64,000 nucleotides of DNA from Desulfovibrio sp. (GTDB lineage: Bacteria > Desulfobacterota > Desulfovibrionia > Desulfovibrionales > Desulfovibrionaceae). The notes beneath the pieces were generated by a model. The model had not been told where the DNA came from and searched no databases. It was given only the letters and a program-made list of their open reading frames with translations. The stretch's first letter is position 1, and every line of letters begins with the position of its first letter. The DNA is taken from assembly GCF_019422935.1 (NCBI RefSeq), contig NZ_JAHZCJ010000012.1:62001-126000 (forward strand), read 5' to 3'. This document shows, in pieces, positions 10,748-17,304 of this stretch. The position numbers and the translations under genes are program-made.

Positions 10748-10993
10748 ATGAAAGAGCTTGATCCGCACACCATCCGCCCATGCCTTGCATGCGGCGGCAC
10801 CAATGTCCATCTGGAATCCATGCTCCCCCCTGGTCGCAGGCAGGAGGTATGGCGCGTTGTCTGTTCTTGCGGGCAAACCTCTCAGCAATGGTCGGTGTCG
10901 CAGGGTGCAGCCATCCGCGCATGGAACCGTAACCTTGCCAGCGAACACGACATGGATAAAATCGCCGCCCCCAGCGTAGCCCTCAAGAATTGA
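10748..10993 (+). CDS. Lar-like restriction-alleviation zinc-ribbon protein
   Basis: Small protein of 81 residues with two Cys pairs, RPCLACGG and VVCSCGQ, and the C-terminal signature AAIRAWNRN. This is the CxxCG...CxCG...WNxR pattern of Lar family proteins. Lar proteins of phages and prophages modulate type I restriction; here that function is inference. An in-frame ATG at 10736 would add four residues. ATG 10748 is preferred weakly because GGTGG lies just upstream. It is the leftmost phage-like gene and points toward the repressor gene, which is on the other strand. Confidence 0.65.
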   Translation: MKELDPHTIRPCLACGGTNVHLESMLPPGRRQEVWRVVCSCGQTSQQWSVSQGAAIRAWNRNLASEHDMDKIAAPSVALKN

Positions 10994-11163
10994 CCGCAGG
11001 CTGACCCCGCGCAGCCCAGTAGCTGCCCCGCCTCTAAGGCTCAGGCTTTGTTTTGCCAGACCGTGCTGGTGGGGCAGATATCTGCTGCGTATGGCTGACG
11101 CTGCACTCCAGCCGAGGTCGAGCCCCTGTGTGCGCCAACCGTGCCGCATACGGGTTGATTGGC

Positions 11164-11838
11164 TCAGTCCAGCTCCCGCCCCACCCATACGGCCCTGCCA
11201 ATGATACGCACCAGCCCGCCCAGTTGCTCGCTGGTATCGGCTTCGATAGGGGCAAAATCCGGGTTTATGCTGGTAAGTATGAGCTTGCCCGGCATGGCAT
11301 CCAGCACCTTGAGATAGACCATGTCTTCCACACCCACAGCGTATATGCGCCCAGGCACTGGTTCACGCTGGCTCTGGTCTATCAGCACCACGTCATTGTT
11401 CACAATACGGGGCTGCATGCTGTCGCCGGAGACGCGCAACAGCACCATCTGCGCAGGGTTGCCCTTGCGCCGCAAAAAATCCCACCTGAAGGCATAGTGC
11501 CGCAGCACCTCGCCGCCGCTTTCAAAACTTTCTGTCCCAGCAGAGAGCCGGGCCTCAGCCATGGGAACCATCATAAGCCGCGCTTCAGGCGTCTGCGCCA
11601 TACCGTTGCCGCAATCACCACGCCCGGCCAGCAGCCAGTCCAGTGAACACTCAAGGGCATCGGCGAGCCGCACGGCGTGACTGCCCTTGGGCATCTGCCC
11701 ATTCTCATACTGCTGAATTGTCGTCAGGCTCAGACCCACCGTGTCTGCTAGCACCTGCTTGTGCAAACCCAAGTTTTCCCTGCGCTGACGCATGCGCGCG
11801 CCAAAAGCTGATACCAGGGGCGCTTGTGCTTTCTTCAT
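11164..11838 (-). CDS. CI/LexA-like phage repressor with S24 autopeptidase domain
   Basis: Repressor of 224 residues. The N-terminal XRE helix-turn-helix (about 12-68) includes KQVLADTVGLSLTTIQQYENG. The C-terminal peptidase S24 domain has the predicted cleavage site A100-G101 (RLSAGTES), catalytic S140 in RVSGDSMQP and K177 in VYLKVLD. The S-to-K spacing of 37 residues equals that of LexA, so RecA-stimulated self-cleavage is plausible. It is transcribed away from the early and late operons across an AT-rich control region. Predicted role: hold the cluster silent until DNA damage. AAGGG precedes the ATG. Confidence 0.92.
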   Translation of the reverse strand: MKKAQAPLVSAFGARMRQRRENLGLHKQVLADTVGLSLTTIQQYENGQMPKGSHAVRLADALECSLDWLLAGRGDCGNGMAQTPEARLMMVPMAEARLSAGTESFESGGEVLRHYAFRWDFLRRKGNPAQMVLLRVSGDSMQPRIVNNDVVLIDQSQREPVPGRIYAVGVEDMVYLKVLDAMPGKLILTSINPDFAPIEADTSEQLGGLVRIIGRAVWVGRELD

Positions 11839-12169
11839 GTTTTTCCCTTGTTTTTTGTTGTCTTGAGATGCTGTGGCATCAGATGGCCGACCATAGGCAG
11901 TTCACATTTTTTTATAAAAAAAACGAGCTGTTTATACACATCTATATTTGTTTTTAGGTAATTTCAAGTTTTCCTTAAAATTCAAAGAAAACTTTTAGAA
12001 GATTGATGTCAAGATGCCATATTTCGCGTATAATTTTTAATTTATGTTAATAAATTCATAATATTAAAACTTTTCTTATAAATAAAACTTTTCCTTGACT
12101 ATCCCCATAAATAGTGATTTTTCTATTTTACGGCCCAATAAATTTAATTTCCTATTTCTGGAGCATAGC
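11839..12169 (+). promoter_or_regulatory. AT-rich divergent control region between repressor and early operon
   Basis: No gene in these 331 bases. The region is strikingly AT-rich compared with its surroundings and lies between the oppositely oriented repressor and early genes, the normal place for operators. A perfect TATAAT at 12029-12034 reads rightward. A TTGATG at 12003-12008 could be its -35, but with a 20-base spacer, longer than usual. Repeated AAAACTTTTC elements (separate entry) lie on both sides. Function as operator and promoter is inferred. Confidence 0.6.
11966..12093 (+). repeat. Repeated AAAACTTTT operator-like elements
   Basis: AAGTTTTC at 11966-11973 and GAAAACTT at 11987-11994 form an inverted pair with a 13-base centre. 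AAAACTTTTC then occurs as direct repeats at 12066-12075 and 12084-12093, 18 bases apart, each followed by a similar cTTa/cTTg context. Repeated half-sites in a repressor-proximal region suggest binding sites for the S24 repressor or another phage regulator. Confidence 0.5.
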
Positions 12170-12424
12170 ATGTCCGCATTTCCTGACGACATCCGTAACC
12201 TGAACGCTGTGCTGGATTTCTTACACTCCGGCGAGTGCGCCATCCAGCAGCCCATACTGCGCCTCGTCATCGCCCACCTGCGTCTTCTGGCTTGCCAACT
12301 GGATCGGGAACTTTCCCCGCAGTTCCTCATCCACTCGCAAACACCCCCCTCAACGCCAGAATCGCCCGCAATCAACATGTCCGCGCGCGCCTGCCAACCA
12401 GTGGAGACGCGCTATGACCAATAG
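12170..12424 (+). CDS. Hypothetical early phage protein
   Basis: Predicted protein of 84 residues, first gene of the rightward early operon. The start at 12170 is supported by CTGGAG about 10 bases upstream and by the end of the AT-rich region just before it. The sequence has a hydrophobic, helical middle (LRLVIAHLRLLACQLDREL) and a Ser/Pro-rich tail. I recognise no domain. Its last 11 bases overlap the start of the Mor-like activator gene, so the two are co-translated. Position suggests a regulatory or anti-repressor role, but nothing in the protein shows this. Confidence 0.6.
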   Translation: MSAFPDDIRNLNAVLDFLHSGECAIQQPILRLVIAHLRLLACQLDRELSPQFLIHSQTPPSTPESPAINMSARACQPVETRYDQ

Positions 12425-13046
12425 GATCATTAACCCAGTACAACCCGATAACAACCAACCAGAACCCGCCAAATCTTCGGCGAAGACCTCTGCACCGGAA
12501 GGTGATTCACGTGCACGCCGCAAAAATAATCCCGCATGGGGCCATGCCCTGCGCATGGCTGAAACTGAAGAACAATGGAGGGAGCTTATCAACCACTTGC
12601 CAGACAACGCGCGCCAGATATGGCGGGCCCTGAATGACATGAAACAATTCTGGGGAGTGTTGCGCGCCTTTGGCGGGCAATGCATACGCGTCCCCCGCAA
12701 AGTGCCCAAAGACAGAACTCATCCGCTGCGCAAAACTCTTGGCCTTAAATGCCTGCGCAAGCTCATGGCGACTTTTGGCGGCACAAACCTTTATGTACCC
12801 CGTTGTACAGCTCTTATGACCCGCGTCCGCCAGCATGAGATCATCAAAGGTTTTTCACGCAGCACAGGGCGCGGCTCAAGCAGTACGGCTGCGGTGTCCA
12901 GCCTGGCACGCCGCCACGGCGTATCCGACCGCCGCGTTTGGCAGATTCTGAAAAAAGAGAGCTCCGTTCCCCCGCAGGGCAAACTGCTGCTGATGCTTGG
13001 AGATTCCGCGCAAATTTCTGCCCAAAAGCAAGATAATGCGCTGTAA
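12414..13046 (+). CDS. Mor-family transcription activator
   Basis: Predicted regulator of 210 residues. The C-terminal half matches my memory of the Mor family (phage Mu middle-operon regulator): FGGTNLYVPR (121-130), a basic stretch, then the helix-turn-helix SLARRHGVSDRRVWQILKK (163-181). An earlier FGGQCIRVPR (86-95) looks like a degenerate copy of the same beta-turn motif. The N-terminal 60 residues are polar and extra to the usual Mor size. The gene is followed by a strong terminator and then the late operon, so a role as late-gene activator is a good inference. It overlaps the preceding small gene by 11 bases. Confidence 0.75.
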   Translation: MTNRIINPVQPDNNQPEPAKSSAKTSAPEGDSRARRKNNPAWGHALRMAETEEQWRELINHLPDNARQIWRALNDMKQFWGVLRAFGGQCIRVPRKVPKDRTHPLRKTLGLKCLRKLMATFGGTNLYVPRCTALMTRVRQHEIIKGFSRSTGRGSSSTAAVSSLARRHGVSDRRVWQILKKESSVPPQGKLLLMLGDSAQISAQKQDNAL

Positions 13047-13087
13047 CTTAAGCCAAAGGCAGCAGATTCCCTGCCCCTAAAAAATTT

Positions 13088-13114
13088 AAGCCAGCGTTTA
13101 TGCTGGCTTTTTTT
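13088..13114 (+). terminator. Rho-independent terminator after the Mor-like gene
   Basis: AGCCAGC (13089-13095), a 6-base loop, GCTGGCT (13102-13108), then six further T. It separates the regulatory operon from the lysis and structural operon. Confidence 0.9.
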
Positions 13115-13170
13115 GCCACCAATTTCTCATTTTCCGCCCAGATACCGCAAAAACAACGCATCCTGCGCCT

Positions 13171-13199
13171 TTGACGCTACTGAATCCTTTCAGTCTTAC
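13171..13199 (+). promoter_or_regulatory. Candidate late promoter with a perfect dyad in the spacer
   Basis: TTGACG (13171-13176), a 17-base spacer and a weak TCTTAC (13194-13199). The spacer contains the exact dyad ACTGAA-TCCT-TTCAGT (13179-13194). A good -35, poor -10 and central dyad suit an activator-dependent promoter. It is the only candidate seen between the terminator at 13114 and the late operon start at 13271. The link to the Mor-like protein is inference. Confidence 0.4.
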
Positions 13200-13270
13200 G
13201 CGCGCCCGGCTTTTTGGCATGTTCTCCTCACGCCGCTGATTGCGGCCACACTATGCCAAGGAGCCTCATC

Positions 13271-13954
13271 ATGCCCAACCTGTTTGATACCGCCCATGCT
13301 TTTACCGCCAGATGGGAAGGCGGCCTCACCGATCATCCCGCTGATCCGGGCGGTCTGACCAAGTACGGTGTTTCCCTGCGCTGGGTGCAGGATCTTGCCC
13401 AGCAGGCACGGCAGGAATGCCTGCGCCAGCACAGAAGCTGCGACGGCTGTTCCGCTGCGTGTACCCCCAATTGCACATACAATGGCCTTGATCTGGATAT
13501 GGACGGCGATGTGGACGCTGACGACATCCGCGCCTGCACCAGGCAGCAGGCCGCCGCGCTCTTTAAAAAGCACTTCTGGGATGCTCTTGGCTGCGCCGCT
13601 CTGCCCCTGCCTCTGTCCGTGGCCCTGTACGATGGAGCGGTCAACATGGGGCCAGCCAGAGCCGTACGCCAGTTGCAACAGGGCATGAACGCCGTTGGCG
13701 AAGATCAGCTCGACCACTATCTGCCCATTGCCGAGGACGGCATCCCCGGCCCGCGCACGGCTGAACTGGCCGAAGCGCTGGAATCAGCCAACCTTCAGTG
13801 GTTTGCCGCCCGGCAGATACTGCGCCTGCGCGATGCCTTTTACCGTGATCTGGCTGCCCGCCGTCCGTCCCTCAAAGTGTTTCTTGAAGGCTGGCGCAAC
13901 AGGGTCAAGGCCCTGGCCCAGTATCTTGCGGAACTTGAGCGGGAGGCAAACTGA
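13271..13954 (+). CDS. Phage endolysin, GH108-type muramidase with EF-hand-like insert
   Basis: Predicted lysozyme of 227 residues. Catalytic E16 lies in the WEGG motif (RWEGGLTDHPADPGGLTKYGVS region), followed by the conserved VALYDGAVNMG segment and a C-terminal helical peptidoglycan-binding-like part (AEDGIPGPRT). The start at 13271 has AAGGAG 10 bases upstream; an in-frame ATG further left lacks one. Residues 50-68 carry five cysteines, and 74-85 form a textbook 12-residue EF-hand loop with Asp at 1, 3, 5, 7, 9, 11 and 12 and Gly at 6. Such a loop is not part of the basic GH108 fold, so calcium dependence is likely. The holin gene follows one base later. Confidence 0.88.
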   Translation: MPNLFDTAHAFTARWEGGLTDHPADPGGLTKYGVSLRWVQDLAQQARQECLRQHRSCDGCSAACTPNCTYNGLDLDMDGDVDADDIRACTRQQAAALFKKHFWDALGCAALPLPLSVALYDGAVNMGPARAVRQLQQGMNAVGEDQLDHYLPIAEDGIPGPRTAELAEALESANLQWFAARQILRLRDAFYRDLAARRPSLKVFLEGWRNRVKALAQYLAELEREAN

Positions 13955-13955
13955 C

Positions 13956-14267
13956 ATGTGGGCTCTGCTAGGAACTCTGTTGGGGGGCATTACCGGCGCT
14001 GTGGGCAAAATACTGCCCGACCGCAATAGGCAGAACGATGCGCAAAGCCACATCAACGAGGCCGAAGTTGGCGGCGCGCCAGCAAGCATATTGCGGCTGT
14101 GGCGCTCCTTTCTTGGCTGGATGCTCTCCTTGCTGTTTTGTTGGGAGGTCGCGGGCAGGCTCATCATCATCCCCCTGCTTTTCCCGGCCTTGCGCGACCA
14201 TCTGCCGCCCTCGGCCCTGAACCAGATCATGACCTTGCTGCTGGGCATGCTGGGGCTTGGATTTTAG
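13956..14267 (+). CDS. Phage holin, three-TM type
   Basis: Small membrane protein of 103 residues: an N-terminal hydrophobic MWALLGTLLGGITGAVG, a polar middle (LPDRNRQNDAQSHINEAE), then two strong TM helices separated by a short charged segment. This matches the three-TM holin family seen in gene-transfer agents and phages. GGGAGG lies about 10 bases before ATG 13956, and the gene follows the endolysin by one base. Predicted to make the inner-membrane hole that releases the endolysin. Confidence 0.82.
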   Translation: MWALLGTLLGGITGAVGKILPDRNRQNDAQSHINEAEVGGAPASILRLWRSFLGWMLSLLFCWEVAGRLIIIPLLFPALRDHLPPSALNQIMTLLLGMLGLGF

Positions 14268-14348
14268 GACATCCCGCGCTCGCAATCATGGTGCAGCAAG
14301 CAGAGCCAGGCACTTTAGAGCAGGCCAGCAGGCCTGGAGGATACTGTA

Positions 14349-14762
14349 ATGATGGACATTTTTTCTTCCACAGGGGCAAGCCTGCTTGTTTTGCTTGTGC
14401 AGGGGCTGTTTGCCTGGGCCTTGTGGAGCCTGCGGCGGGCCTTTGTGCGGCAGGAGGACTACCTGCTGCACGTACAGCGCGATACCCGGCGTGAAGCCGC
14501 AACCACCCGCAGGCTCAGCGCCATAGAGGATAACCCGCGGCTCGCCCCCGATACCGCTGATATGGCAGGCCTGCACAACGAACTGGCGGCCCTGCGCGGT
14601 GAAATCCAGGCGCTCAATGTGCGCATCTCTGGTCTGGACAGGCTGCTTGAACGGCTTGAGCACAGCTTTGAGCGGCAGGAAGACCGCCTGCGCCTCGTGC
14701 CTCAAAGTAGTGCGGCCTTCGCGTGCCGCACAGGCGGCGATGCTGCGGGAGGCTGCAACTGA
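14349..14762 (+). CDS. Membrane-anchored coiled-coil phage protein (DUF2730-like)
   Basis: Predicted protein of 137 residues with one N-terminal TM helix (GASLLVLLVQGLFAWALWSL) and a long heptad-rich coiled coil (about 70-120, rich in LAALRGEIQALNVRISGLDRL-type repeats). GGAGG precedes the ATG pair at 14349/14352. Its place after the holin and its TM-plus-coiled-coil form suggest an inner-membrane spanin (Rz-like) or a DUF2730 protein. It has no outer-membrane partner that I can see. The stop overlaps the next start as TGATG. Confidence 0.6.
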   Translation: MMDIFSSTGASLLVLLVQGLFAWALWSLRRAFVRQEDYLLHVQRDTRREAATTRRLSAIEDNPRLAPDTADMAGLHNELAALRGEIQALNVRISGLDRLLERLEHSFERQEDRLRLVPQSSAAFACRTGGDAAGGCN

Positions 14763-15115
14763 TGCCCCCTGCAAAACGCAAAAGCACTTGCCGCAACTCC
14801 CCCTTGCTCGACAGCCTGGAACAACGGCTCGACCTGCTCACCCGCACCCTCAGCGCAGCTGATATTGCGGAAAAAAGCATCGATATCGTCAAAGAAATAA
14901 AGGAACTGCATGCAATCCTGCGCTCCCTGCGCGATGAAGCCTCGCCCGAGGCTCCGCCCAGGATGGTGGTTGTGTGGGGCGGCCCCCCAAGCGCCGCATC
15001 CGGCAGGCTGTCCGCAGATTTGCCCAAAACGTTACAAACATCACCCAAGGTGTCAGACACATCCGGCAAACCGCCCGCGCAGAAAATTCTGCCGCAATAC
15101 GGCTCAAGCAACTAA
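14762..15115 (+). CDS. Hypothetical coiled-coil phage protein; possible small terminase
   Basis: Predicted protein of 117 residues, start coupled to the previous stop (TGATG). Residues 1-60 are basic and then helical, with a coiled-coil-like stretch (LDSLEQRLDLLTRTLSAADI). The C-terminal half is Ser/Pro-rich and looks disordered. It lies directly upstream of the large terminase gene, where small terminase subunits usually sit, but no helix-turn-helix can be recognised. The small-terminase reading is based on position only. Confidence 0.5.
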   Translation: MPPAKRKSTCRNSPLLDSLEQRLDLLTRTLSAADIAEKSIDIVKEIKELHAILRSLRDEASPEAPPRMVVVWGGPPSAASGRLSADLPKTLQTSPKVSDTSGKPPAQKILPQYGSSN

Positions 15116-15144
15116 CGTTTACCTGAAAAACAAGGATATTTTCC

Positions 15145-16521
15145 ATGTCCCAGCCTGCGCCCCATGTCATCCCCTATTGCCCTCGCCCTTTGCAGTGGCG
15201 CTTTCACGAGGAGCGAACCCGCTTCTGCGTGCTGCTCTGCCACAGGCGCTTCGGCAAAACAGTGGCGGCGGTCAATGACCTGGTGCGCCAGGCATTGCGC
15301 GTGGGCAGGCACGACTGGCGGGCAGCCTATGCCGCGCCCTTTCTTGGGCAGGCCAAGGCCGTGGCCTGGGACTACTGCAAGCAGTTTGCCGGGGCCGTGC
15401 CCGGTACGCGATTTCTGGAAAGCGAGCTTGTCTGCGTGCTGCCCACCGGGGGCCGCATCCGTCTGCTGGGAACGGAAAACGCGCAAGCCCTGCGCGGCCT
15501 GTATCTTGATGATCTGGTGCTGGACGAACCGGCAGACATGCCTCGCGAGGTGTGGACGCAGGTGTTGCGCCCCATGCTGGCCGACCGTCAGGGCCGCGCG
15601 CTTTTCTGCGGCACGCCTCAAGGCACGGACAACCTGCTCTATGACGTATGGCAGCAGGCAGGCGCTGATGAAGAAGGCATCTGGTCGCGCTTCCGCTTTC
15701 CCGCCTCAGAAACCGGCTACCTGCCGCAGCAGGAGCTGGCAGCGGCGCGCCGGGGTATGGACGAGGCCGAGTATCTTCAGGAATTCGAGTGCTCTTTTGC
15801 AGCGGCGGTGCGCGGTGCTTACTACGCGCCCCTGCTGGATACAGCAGAACGCGAGGGGCGCATCCGCCCCTTGCCCCACGCGCCGGAGCTTCCCGTGCAT
15901 ACAGCCTGGGATCTGGGCATGGATGACGCCACGGCCATCTGGTTTTTTCAGGTGGAGCCATCAGGCTGCTGGCGCATCCTCGACTATTACGAAGCTTCCG
16001 GCGAGGGGCTGGCGCACTATGCGCAGGTGCTGGCCGCCAAGGCCCGCCCTGCCGAAACGGCGGAATCAACGGCCCCCAATCTCCCAGATGGAACCATTGC
16101 CGGACGTGGATTTGTTTATGGTAGCCACATCGCCCCGCATGACATCCGTGTGCGCGAACTGGGCACCGGGCTGAGCCGCTGGGAAAGCGCCGCCCAACTG
16201 GGCATACGTTTTACCCTGGCCCCGGCTCTCTCGTTGGCTGACGGCATAGACGCCCTGCGCCGCCAGTTGCCGCGCTTCTGGTTTGATGCGGCGGCCTGCG
16301 CCCAGGGCGTAAAGGCCCTGCGGGCCTACAGACGGCGCTGGAAGGCTGGCTCCGGGCAAAGCTCGCAGGTCGCGCAGGCAGGCTCAGGCCCCTTGCACGA
16401 CTGGGCAAGCCACGCGGCAGATGCCCTGCGCTACGCCGTCACGGGCTTTCGCCCGCAGCAGGAAACAGCCTCTGGCGCGCGCCGCGCCCGCACCGACTAC
16501 GATTTTTTTGGAGGACGCTGA
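15145..16521 (+). CDS. Phage terminase large subunit
   Basis: DNA-packaging ATPase/nuclease of 458 residues. The Walker A variant LCHRRFGKT (31-39) is of the form usual in terminases. Walker B with catalytic Glu is LVLDEPAD (D127, E128). The C-terminal nuclease domain begins with the conserved Asp D256 in HTAWDLGMDDAT and ends with HDWASHAADALRY, the typical metal-binding tail motif. AAGGA precedes the ATG. The gene overlaps the next one as TGATG. All ATPase and nuclease residues appear intact, which argues that packaging ability has been kept. Confidence 0.93.
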   Translation: MSQPAPHVIPYCPRPLQWRFHEERTRFCVLLCHRRFGKTVAAVNDLVRQALRVGRHDWRAAYAAPFLGQAKAVAWDYCKQFAGAVPGTRFLESELVCVLPTGGRIRLLGTENAQALRGLYLDDLVLDEPADMPREVWTQVLRPMLADRQGRALFCGTPQGTDNLLYDVWQQAGADEEGIWSRFRFPASETGYLPQQELAAARRGMDEAEYLQEFECSFAAAVRGAYYAPLLDTAEREGRIRPLPHAPELPVHTAWDLGMDDATAIWFFQVEPSGCWRILDYYEASGEGLAHYAQVLAAKARPAETAESTAPNLPDGTIAGRGFVYGSHIAPHDIRVRELGTGLSRWESAAQLGIRFTLAPALSLADGIDALRRQLPRFWFDAAACAQGVKALRAYRRRWKAGSGQSSQVAQAGSGPLHDWASHAADALRYAVTGFRPQQETASGARRARTDYDFFGGR

Positions 16522-17303
16522 TGCGCTTTACATACGCCCCCATTGTGGATCAACACGCCCGCGATGACGTTTTTGAACACATGGAAGCCGAAGGCCTCAC
16601 AGCCAGCGCCATGAGTTCTCTGCTCAAGCCCACGCTGGCCCAGTGGCAGACAATCACCGCGCCGGAAAGAGGCGTTTTGCTGGGCTGTTACGGCCCGCCG
16701 CCGGAAGCCGCCTCTGCTTACGCGTCCACCCCGGCCCCATTGCTGGCCTGCGCCATGTTCAGTCCCCGCAGGGGGCGGGTGTGGGAGTTTGATTTCACCA
16801 CCTTTCGTCAATGGGCGCGGCTGGCAGTGCCCATGGCACACGGGGGCTTGAGCTGGGCTTTTGCAAACCTCGACTGTTCCGCCGTCATGGGGCTTTGCCC
16901 GGCCCCCAACCGCCATGCATGGAGACTGGCCGAAGCCTGCGGATTCCGCGTGCTCGGGCGCTTGCCCGGCGCATGCCTGCATACCCGCAAAAATACATGG
17001 GTGGACGGCGTACTGGTGCTCTGCACACCGCAGGACTTGTCAGCAATCATACAGCATCAACAAACGGCAATCATTAAACATAAGGAGCACGTCATGGGAT
17101 TTGGAGGAGGCGGCACGCCCGATGTACCCGCAGTTGCGCCCGTTCCCAAGCAGGAAGTGGAAAAACCCGTAACCGAGGCCGCCACTGCGGCGCGCCAGAA
17201 CCAGAAAGACAAGGCCGCCAAGGCGGCGGGCATCAACGGCTCTGTGTACACCAGCCCGCTCAACCGCGCGGACGCAACGCGCAAAACCCTGCTGGGGCAG
17301 TAG
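16521..17303 (+). CDS. GNAT-like phage protein fused in frame to a small virion-type protein
   Basis: Open frame of 260 residues with a two-part look. Residues 1-190 resemble a GNAT-fold protein (NRHAWRLAEACGFRVLGRLPG near 133-153 is a GNAT C-terminal motif). Residues 192-260 begin MGFGGGGTPDVPAV and look like the small glycine-rich protein often encoded just before podovirus portals. Between them is a polar linker (QHQQTAIIKHKEH), and a strong ribosome site sits right before M192. Either the stop of the first gene was lost, or two products are made from one frame. The stop is followed one base later by the portal GTG. Confidence 0.7.
   Translation: MRFTYAPIVDQHARDDVFEHMEAEGLTASAMSSLLKPTLAQWQTITAPERGVLLGCYGPPPEAASAYASTPAPLLACAMFSPRRGRVWEFDFTTFRQWARLAVPMAHGGLSWAFANLDCSAVMGLCPAPNRHAWRLAEACGFRVLGRLPGACLHTRKNTWVDGVLVLCTPQDLSAIIQHQQTAIIKHKEHVMGFGGGGTPDVPAVAPVPKQEVEKPVTEAATAARQNQKDKAAKAAGINGSVYTSPLNRADATRKTLLGQ
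17094..17303 (+). CDS. Probable separately initiated small phage protein (internal start)
   Basis: In-frame internal product of 69 residues from ATG 17094. TAAGGAG ends 6 bases before this ATG, a better ribosome site than that of the full frame. The sequence opens MGFGGGGTPDVPAVAPVP, is Pro/Ala/Lys-rich and ends NRADATRKTLLGQ, like small proteins found immediately upstream of head-tail connector genes. Whether it exists alone, only as the C-terminus of the 260-residue product, or both, cannot be told from sequence. Confidence 0.5.
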   Translation: MGFGGGGTPDVPAVAPVPKQEVEKPVTEAATAARQNQKDKAAKAAGINGSVYTSPLNRADATRKTLLGQ

Positions 17304-17304
17304 C

